64,000 nucleotides of DNA from positions 124,001-188,000 of the forward strand of contig NZ_BTPE01000004.1 in the NCBI RefSeq assembly GCF_036245645.1, given 5' to 3'. A program made the translations under genes and the position numbers. This stretch comes from Algoriphagus taiwanensis. Its GTDB lineage: Bacteria > Bacteroidota > Bacteroidia > Cytophagales > Cyclobacteriaceae. The notes under the pieces are model-generated. The model had not been told where the DNA came from, did not search any database, and was given only the letters and a program-made list of their open reading frames with translations. Each line of letters starts with the position of its first letter. Within the stretch, counting starts at the first letter, position 1. Below are positions 58,709 to 64,000 of the stretch, one piece after another.

Positions 58709-59506
58709 TTAGGTAAGTAGTGAAGGGGCTTTGATTTGGATATCAGTTAGTAGGTTTGATCTTTTGGAATCAAGTGCTCGGATCACCTTTTCGAGGTCTT
58801 TCTTTTCTTCAGCTGGGAGATCCTTTTTCAGAGGGGAATGATTCATTCTTTGAACCAATACTTCCAGATCGTGCCAATCTCCCAAAAGCTTCATCAATTC
58901 TTCTTCAGGGCCATTAGCCGGAAGTGGGCGCATTCCCAGGATTTCCTGGAGGTTCTTTAGGAGTTTGAGCTGGATGCGGAGCTCATGTGCATTGTGGGAT
59001 TCAATGCCTTCTTTGAGTAGATTTTTGATTTTCTCTTTGCTCTTTTGAAGGATTTCTGCTCGGTTGATTGTTCCCAGCTTTTCAATTTCCTGACCGATTT
59101 TAAACAGGCTTCTGTCGGCTTTTTTTCTGTTTTTCAAGGTCCGGGTTGCAAAAAAGGACTCTCTTTTTTGTTGAATTTCATTTTGAAGTTTTAGGAAAAA
59201 ATTGCCAAGTTGCCCGGGCTGGATTTGGGTGTGAATAAGCTCTTTTTCTACCTGAAGTTCTCGAACATGGCCTGCTTGAACATAGAGTTTTTTAATGGGA
59301 GCGTAGACTTTTTTCCTTGAAAAATCCGCTGATTCGTGGTCGAGTAATGCCAACAGCGCCTTGAGTTTTTTGATCTCTACCCTAAACCGATGGAAAGCTG
59401 CCTGACTGAATTTCCTGTGGGAATACCGAAGCATAAAGCCCAGGGAAGTGTGTCTTTTGTTGAAAAAATCCCGGATGGAGTCTTTGGTTTCTGTCGAGGA
59501 AAGCAT
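58709..59506 (-). CDS. CHAD domain protein
   Basis: 265 residues with the conserved His-containing alpha-helical core: HRKFSQAAFHRFRVEIKKLKALLALLDHES, HIQTIQ-like HTQIQPGQ, ESHNAHELRIQLKLLKNLQEIL and EELMKLLGDWHDLEVLVQRM. The basic charged helices match CHAD, which binds polyphosphate. No adjacent CYTH or ppk gene. Forms an operon with the MDR gene. Confidence 0.88.
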   Translation of the reverse strand: MLSSTETKDSIRDFFNKRHTSLGFMLRYSHRKFSQAAFHRFRVEIKKLKALLALLDHESADFSRKKVYAPIKKLYVQAGHVRELQVEKELIHTQIQPGQLGNFFLKLQNEIQQKRESFFATRTLKNRKKADRSLFKIGQEIEKLGTINRAEILQKSKEKIKNLLKEGIESHNAHELRIQLKLLKNLQEILGMRPLPANGPEEELMKLLGDWHDLEVLVQRMNHSPLKKDLPAEEKKDLEKVIRALDSKRSNLLTDIQIKAPSLLT

Positions 59507-59567
59507 TTCAAAAGTTAAGTCTTTTCTCCGTAACGGCCATTTGTCGCAGAGCGGGAAGAATCAAGGA

Positions 59568-60719
59568 TTACCTGAGCTCGAGTTTTGGAAATACCAGACG
59601 AGTGCCGTCAAGCTTGACAATTTCCAGTTGATCGGGAGTTCTGGAAAATGACCATTCGAGAAAGTCACATTCTGAGGAGAAATCAGCGGCTTTCTTTCCG
59701 TCAATACTGAGTATTTCTTCACCGATTTCGATTTGATCATCATCCGGAGTTAGGCCAATGGGTTTTCCACGTACGATAAGTTTTCCGTCAGTGTAAAATA
59801 CCCCAAGGTTTGTATATTTCTCGAATTCCGGGCTTTCTCGCAGCCTAAGTGCATAAGTAGCGTCAGAATTGTTGATGATGGTTTTGGAGCTTAAGGCTCT
59901 GAAAAATTCCAATCCAATCTTTGATCCGGAGGTTTTTTCAAAATCCACAGGAATTTTGGAGAGGTATAAATTCCCCAGTTTTAGACTGTCCACAAGGATG
60001 GTACGCGCAGAGTAGGTGTCCGAACCCAAAGCCCCCATGGATGTGGTGATTTTTGGGTTACTGAGTCCCAAGCTGTCTTTTTGTGCCAAAAAATCCCGGA
60101 TAGCTTCTTCCTTGTCATCGAAGTCCATCACTTTGGTGTAGCCAAAATCCACCAGAATCCGGTCAAATTCTTGGCCCAAGAATTCCATTTTGACAAAAGG
60201 ACGGTTATTTGCATAGGTCACCGGAAAGATCAAATCTTCTGCTTGCACAGGAAAGGGCTTTGAAGAAACACGTATTTGCATCGCGTCAAAATCAATCTCC
60301 CAATTGAGTCTTTTGATGATGTCCGAACCCAAAAGATAGAAATCCAAGCAGTAAAGCAAATTCATGTCATTGACTAGACTTCGGACTTTTTCAAATTTAA
60401 AATCACCTATTTGGATCTCATCCGTCAGGCCGGTTTTGACCTTCTTGACCTGACGATTGGAATCCCTCATTTTGATCTTTTTTCCTTTCATTTTTAGCCT
60501 TCCGGCTGGCTTGCTCAGGCTATTTGCCAGTCCCATGGCAGCGCCGGTATCAAAGGCAAACTGGGTCTCAACTCCGTTCATTTTACCCGTGAAGACGAGG
60601 AGTTTGTTGTCCAGATGAAAAGGAAAAGTGGAGACGGAGTCCAGCTGAACTCCCAATGTGGAAAAGGATAAGAATACTACTGTCAGAAAAGCCAGGAAAG
60701 AGATTGCTTTAATTTTCAT
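59568..60719 (-). CDS. Retropepsin-like aspartyl protease with PDZ domain
   Basis: A 383-residue exported protein (signal to about residue 25). Two lobes of the retropepsin-like fold: FAFDTGAAMG (D57-T-G) and ILVDFGYTKVMDF (D-F-G instead of D-T/S-G, so the second active site is altered), with LLGSDIIKRLNWEIDF in the first lobe. A C-terminal PDZ-like segment: KPIGLTPDDDQIEIGEEILSIDGKKAADFS. The family is common in Bacteroidota; activity in this protein is uncertain because of the second motif. Confidence 0.85.
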   Translation of the reverse strand: MKIKAISFLAFLTVVFLSFSTLGVQLDSVSTFPFHLDNKLLVFTGKMNGVETQFAFDTGAAMGLANSLSKPAGRLKMKGKKIKMRDSNRQVKKVKTGLTDEIQIGDFKFEKVRSLVNDMNLLYCLDFYLLGSDIIKRLNWEIDFDAMQIRVSSKPFPVQAEDLIFPVTYANNRPFVKMEFLGQEFDRILVDFGYTKVMDFDDKEEAIRDFLAQKDSLGLSNPKITTSMGALGSDTYSARTILVDSLKLGNLYLSKIPVDFEKTSGSKIGLEFFRALSSKTIINNSDATYALRLRESPEFEKYTNLGVFYTDGKLIVRGKPIGLTPDDDQIEIGEEILSIDGKKAADFSSECDFLEWSFSRTPDQLEIVKLDGTRLVFPKLELR

Positions 60720-60796
60720 AATCTACAACAGGTCATTCAATTCGAAATGAAATAAAGCCCAATCGCTTGATCAAATATCAAAAGGAGCAGTGCAGA

Positions 60797-61168
60797 TTAT
60801 CGATGCTGATCGATCAAAATCGGATTGCCATCCGGGTCAAAAATCAACAAACTCGCAGGGCCGACAGAGGATTCGTTGGCTTCCTGTGCAAGTGGAATGC
60901 CTGCTTCCTTGATTCTTTTTTGTATATCCCTTACGTCTTCAAAGGAATTGAGGTTTTGGGCATTTTGGTCCCAACCAGGATTAAAGGTGAGCATGTTTTT
61001 CTCAAACATTCCGTGAAAAAGACCGATCAAGGCATCTCCGTTTTTCATGATTAGATAGTTCATCGACTCCGAGCCACCAAATACCTGGAAGCCAAGCTTT
61101 TCATAAAAGGCTTTGGATGCTTCCAGATTTTTGACAGAGAGACTGATGGAAAAGGCACCGAGAGACAT
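60797..61168 (-). CDS. VOC (glyoxalase/bleomycin-resistance fold) family protein
   Basis: 123 residues with one VOC unit (FSISLSVKNLEASKAFYEKLGFQVFGG at the start, LLIFDPDGNPILIDQH at the end), a metal-binding His/Glu pattern typical of this superfamily but only partly seen. Substrate unknown; a stand-alone gene. Confidence 0.88.
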   Translation of the reverse strand: MSLGAFSISLSVKNLEASKAFYEKLGFQVFGGSESMNYLIMKNGDALIGLFHGMFEKNMLTFNPGWDQNAQNLNSFEDVRDIQKRIKEAGIPLAQEANESSVGPASLLIFDPDGNPILIDQHR

Positions 61169-61386
61169 AGTAAGTAGAGTTTAGGTTAAAAGAAATAAGG
61201 TAAAACTTTCCTCAAAATAGGTAATCAATTGGAATTAAGGAGATTAAAAGTTAATTTTTGATGGCATTTTTAAACCTGATTTTTAGGAAATCCAAGTCAT
61301 TTTATGACCATAAGCCAATCAGCTCTTAGAGATGCTTCCCTTTCATTTGGGGAAAAATGATTCTTTAACCAACCCATAATCAACTC
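61169..61386. other. Intergenic spacer
   Basis: 218 bp between divergent VOC and patatin genes. It must hold both promoters, but no clear TTG/TAnnTTTG pair was found. Confidence 0.35.
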
Positions 61387-62424
61387 ATGAAAAAAGTCAG
61401 AATTTTGTCCATCGATGGAGGGGGAATCCGGGGGATTCTTCCAGGAACTATCCTTACTCACCTAGAAAAAAGAATCCAGGAATTGACCAAAAATCCGGAT
61501 GCTAAAATCGGGGAGTATTTCGATTTTATGGCCGGGACCAGTACCGGAGGTATCCTAGGTTTGATCATGCTTTGCCCGGATGAGAATGGAGGCTATCGCT
61601 TTTCTGCCAAAGATGCATTGGATCTTTACCTGGACCAGGGAGATGAGATATTTGATGTAAGCCTGGGCCGTAAGCTTAAAAGTCTCAGCGGGCTCAATGA
61701 TGAGCGATACTCTGCTGATGCCTTGGATACTGCGCTAAAAAACTACTTTGGAGACATTAAACTCAGCCAATCCAAAAAGCCTTGTCTGGTTACTAGTTAT
61801 GATATTCGAAACAGGAAGGCGCATTTTTTTACCAGCATCGATGCTTTGAGCAATATTCATGATTTTCACTTCAAGGATGTAGCCAGAGCTACTTCCGCGG
61901 CTCCTACTTATTTTGAGCCTGCTCATATCTATTCAATTTTTGGGACTCCGCATACCCTGATCGATGGAGGGGTTTTTGCCAATAATCCAGCGCTGTGTGC
62001 CTATTCCGAATGCCGAAAGCTGGATTTTAAGAAAATCCTGAATGATGAGGATAAACCGACCAAACCAAGCGCAAAGGACATGATGATAGTCTCTCTTGGG
62101 ACGGGCTCGATCAAAAAGCCGTATCATTTTTCCGAGTTCAAAGATGCCGGGGTATTGAAATGGATTCAGCCGTTGATCGATATTATGATGAGTGGAAACT
62201 CCGAGACGGTTGATTATCAATTGGCGAAAATCTATGGTACACTTTCCGGAAAAAATTCGGAAGACTACTATCGAATCGAGCCAAAAATTATCAATGCCAG
62301 TTCGGACATGGATAAGGCAGACTTGGGCAATCTCAAAGCCTTGGAAGAAGACGGTAAACTCTCCGTCATGGCTTTCGAAGAAAAGCTGAATGAAATCGCC
62401 CAGAAGCTGATCAAGAATGCTTAA
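61387..62424 (+). CDS. Patatin-like phospholipase (cytosolic)
   Basis: A 345-residue patatin without a signal peptide: oxyanion DGGGIRG at 10-16, nucleophile GTSTG (S52), distal DGGVFANNP Asp of the Ser-Asp dyad, plus SAAPTYFEP and VSLGTGS. Closer to plant patatins than to the barrel-linked protein at 22554. Resembles CapV-type effectors in fold, but no cyclic-nucleotide synthase or other CBASS gene is nearby, so a housekeeping lipid acyl hydrolase role is more likely. Confidence 0.9.
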   Translation: MKKVRILSIDGGGIRGILPGTILTHLEKRIQELTKNPDAKIGEYFDFMAGTSTGGILGLIMLCPDENGGYRFSAKDALDLYLDQGDEIFDVSLGRKLKSLSGLNDERYSADALDTALKNYFGDIKLSQSKKPCLVTSYDIRNRKAHFFTSIDALSNIHDFHFKDVARATSAAPTYFEPAHIYSIFGTPHTLIDGGVFANNPALCAYSECRKLDFKKILNDEDKPTKPSAKDMMIVSLGTGSIKKPYHFSEFKDAGVLKWIQPLIDIMMSGNSETVDYQLAKIYGTLSGKNSEDYYRIEPKIINASSDMDKADLGNLKALEEDGKLSVMAFEEKLNEIAQKLIKNA

Positions 62425-62430
62425 AAAAAT

Positions 62431-62571
62431 TAGGTTGTCTCAAAAGTAAAGTTTGTCACATTGAGAGAAGTCGAAATGTTTTCTAGAAAACTGGAAATGG
62501 CCTTCGATTTCGAGACTCTCGTCTCTCAAGTGCTCAGGCTGACAACGAAACGATTTATGAGACAGCCTCAT
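62431..62571. repeat. MITE-like palindromic element between convergent genes
   Basis: Imperfect inverted ends: AGGTTGTCTCAAAAGTAAAG at the left and the complement of a right end reading AGGCTGTCTCATAAATCG outward. Further inside, TTGTCA and GTCGAAAT-like words match in inverted fashion. No ORF. It separates the patatin stop (62424) and the GlcG-like stop (62582). Confidence 0.7.
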
Positions 62572-62581
62572 TTTTCTTTTT

Positions 62582-63040
62582 CTAAAATCCCTCAACTCCG
62601 GCCAAGGCGATGATTCCGTCCTGAGCGGAGGTGACCCCTGACACTCCAATCGATCCAATGATCACTCCGTCTTTGAAGATGGGGAGTCCTCCTTCTACAC
62701 CGACTGCATTGGGTAGAGTTGCGATTCGGCTTCCTCCCTCAGCTTTCATGGCATCTTCAAACACCTTGGTGGGCCGCTTAAAAAAGACAGCGGACTTGGC
62801 TTTGGCCAAAGCTACTTCCACAGAGCCTATTTGTACTCCGTCCATTTTCTTGAGCAGGATGGGATGACCTCCATCATCCAGAATAGCAATGACTACATTC
62901 CATCCTTCCGCTTTTGCTTTGGCGGCAGCGGATTCATATACCCGCTCTGCGTCGGCTAGACTGAGGTAGGGCTTAGTCTGTCCCAAGACAGAAAAAGAGA
63001 AAAGGCTGAAGACGATTAAAAGAAGGGATTTCATTGACAT
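62582..63040 (-). CDS. GlcG/HbpS-type heme-binding-family protein, exported
   Basis: A 152-residue protein with signal peptide (ending VLGQ) and the GlcG/HbpS fold: AERVYESAAAKAKAEGWNVVIAILDDGGHPILLKKMDG, ALAKAKSAVFFKRPT, GGLPIFKDGVIIGSIGVSGVTSAQDG. ATG at 63040; a second ATG two codons in is equally plausible. The function in Bacteroidota is unknown; some homologues bind heme. Confidence 0.9.
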   Translation of the reverse strand: MSMKSLLLIVFSLFSFSVLGQTKPYLSLADAERVYESAAAKAKAEGWNVVIAILDDGGHPILLKKMDGVQIGSVEVALAKAKSAVFFKRPTKVFEDAMKAEGGSRIATLPNAVGVEGGLPIFKDGVIIGSIGVSGVTSAQDGIIALAGVEGF

Positions 63041-63132
63041 GTGGTTTGGTTTAGGCTAAAATTACCTAATTTTTAGGAGGATTTTCCTGCATCTTTTAAG
63101 CTCAATTCTTTCAAACCTAAATCCCATTTACC

Positions 63133-64000
63133 ATGACAAGCAGACGTGATTCTTTAAAAGCATTAGGAGCAATTGGCGGCCTAAGTTTGATTCAGCCTTC
63201 GGACCTTTGGGCTGGAAATCTTTTTCCCAAACGAAAAAAACTAGGAGTAGCCTTGGTAGGATTGGGCTATTACAGCACAGATCTTTTAGCTCCGGCTTTG
63301 CAAATGACCCAACACTGTTATTTGGCAGGAATTGTCACCGGGACTCCTTCTAAGGCCGAGCAATGGAAAGCCAAGTACAACATCCCGGACAAAAACATTT
63401 ATGATTACGGCAATTTTGACTCCATCAAGGATAATCCGGATATCGATGTCATCTACGTAGTCCTGCCTCCCTCCATGCACAGGGAATATGTGGAGCGCGC
63501 CGCGGCCGCCAAGAAGCAAGTCTGGTGCGAAAAACCCATGGCCGTGACAGCCGAAGATTGTCAGGCAATGATTGATGCCTGCAAGTCCAATGGTGTCAGC
63601 CTCTCTATTGGGTACCGCTGTCAGCATGAGCCCAATACCAAGACCTACGTGCAGCTGATCCGAAGTGGAAAGCTGGGCCAAATCCAATCTGTGGCCTGTG
63701 CTGCCGGCTATCGTGAAAACCGAACTGACCACTGGAAACAAAAGCGGGAAATGGGAGGAGGAGTCATTTATGATATGGGAGTTTATGCAATTCAGGGAGC
63801 AAGATTGGGTACGCAGATGGAACCTATTGAAGTTAAATCAGCCAAGGTGTGGACCGAAAGACCCGAAATCTATAAGGACGGGCTGGGAGAAATCGTGGAG
63901 GCCGAATTGCTTTTTCCAGATGGAGTGACCGGGTGGATCAAAACCTCCTTTGCTGAGAATGTCAATTATCTCCATGTGACCGGCGCCAACGGAAAGCTCG
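63133..64000 (+). CDS. Tat-exported Gfo/Idh/MocA-family oxidoreductase (3' end outside window)
   Basis: 289 codons of a larger gene, starting ATG 63133. A twin-Arg signal opens it (MTSRRDSLKALGAIGGLSL), then the NAD(P) fold (KLGVALVGLGYYSTDLLAPAL), the conserved CEKPM segment (VWCEKPMAVTAEDCQAM), IGYRCQHEPNTKTYVQLIRSG and GGGVIYDMGVYAI, as in glucose-fructose oxidoreductase. Periplasmic GFOR-type enzymes hold NADP tightly and convert sugars between aldose and ketose/lactone. Substrate unknown. Confidence 0.9.
   Translation, partial: MTSRRDSLKALGAIGGLSLIQPSDLWAGNLFPKRKKLGVALVGLGYYSTDLLAPALQMTQHCYLAGIVTGTPSKAEQWKAKYNIPDKNIYDYGNFDSIKDNPDIDVIYVVLPPSMHREYVERAAAAKKQVWCEKPMAVTAEDCQAMIDACKSNGVSLSIGYRCQHEPNTKTYVQLIRSGKLGQIQSVACAAGYRENRTDHWKQKREMGGGVIYDMGVYAIQGARLGTQMEPIEVKSAKVWTERPEIYKDGLGEIVEAELLFPDGVTGWIKTSFAENVNYLHVTGANGKL

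Noticed and set aside
61387..62424. Patatin as a CBASS effector (CapV)
   Set aside because: No CD-NTase, Cap2/Cap3 or other defence gene is adjacent; neighbours are VOC and GlcG-like genes.

Overview
The window looks like chromosome from a Bacteroidota member of the Cytophagia, most like Cyclobacteriaceae (Algoriphagus-type). This placement is inferred from gene content; no 16S gene is present. Supporting signs are a GLPGLI-family protein paired with a TonB-receptor-like barrel, DUF2490 and YceI proteins, many lipoproteins and Tat-exported enzymes, a DUF1501/DUF1549/DUF1553 block, and promoters of the Bacteroidota type (TTG, about 20 bp, TAnnTTTG). Most genes are ordinary chromosomal metabolism and cell-envelope functions. 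No rRNA, tRNA or CRISPR was seen. Layout: 1-7.0 kb holds an ABC-F ATPase (cut by the window edge), a gluconokinase/6-phosphogluconate dehydrogenase fusion, an exported amidohydrolase and a lipoprotein aldose 1-epimerase (galM). After galM comes a HigBA-like toxin-antitoxin pair bracketed by a 150-bp duplication of the galM tail and its terminator. 7.0-13.3 kb holds an AT-rich orphan gene and a leftward peptidoglycan-recycling set: AmpD-like amidase, GHL10 hydrolase, GNAT, AmpG-like permease, NagZ-like GH3. 13.5-20.9 kb holds a cyanophycinase-like lipoprotein, a decayed IS200/RAYT transposase with REP-like repeats, a penicillin-acylase-family lipoprotein, a small XRE-regulator/membrane-protein operon with a visible operator, a Tat-exported 5'-nucleotidase and a diheme cytochrome c. 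21-29 kb holds an M20 amidohydrolase followed by a patatin/outer-membrane-barrel fusion. Then comes an oxidoreductase cluster (gluconate-dehydrogenase subunit 3, GMC flavoprotein, TIM-barrel isomerase/epimerase) with a PIN-domain toxin-antitoxin pair sitting between its two dehydrogenase subunits. 29-36.3 kb holds a periplasmic beta-carbonic anhydrase with DUF2490, a sulfatase, an alpha/beta-hydrolase-TPR protein lacking its nucleophile serine, and a GDP-mannose 3,5-epimerase-like enzyme with a possible glycosyltransferase. 36.3-42.4 kb holds an OmpR-type two-component system divergent from GLPGLI plus barrel-protein genes, with a three-fold 10-bp repeat between them. 42.4-47.3 kb holds a second penicillin acylase, an AbiEi-like/Fic fusion with four 24-bp repeats laid over its promoter, and YceI. 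47.4-64 kb holds the DUF1501/DUF1553/PQQ-dehydrogenase-cytochrome block, an M28 peptidase gene interrupted by an in-frame TGA, formate-THF ligase, an MDR oxidoreductase with CHAD, a retropepsin-PDZ protein, VOC, patatin, a GlcG/HbpS-like protein and a Tat-exported Gfo/Idh/MocA oxidoreductase cut by the window end. The most distinctive item is the Fic locus. One protein combines an AbiEi-type DNA-binding-like head, an N-terminal Fic inhibitory motif and an active Fic motif. Its promoter carries four direct repeats at an exact 24-bp period overlapping the -33 and -7 elements, which suggests a single-gene self-repressing AMPylator. Second are the two toxin-antitoxin cassettes lodged at metabolic loci, one of them flanked by a duplicated host-gene tail.
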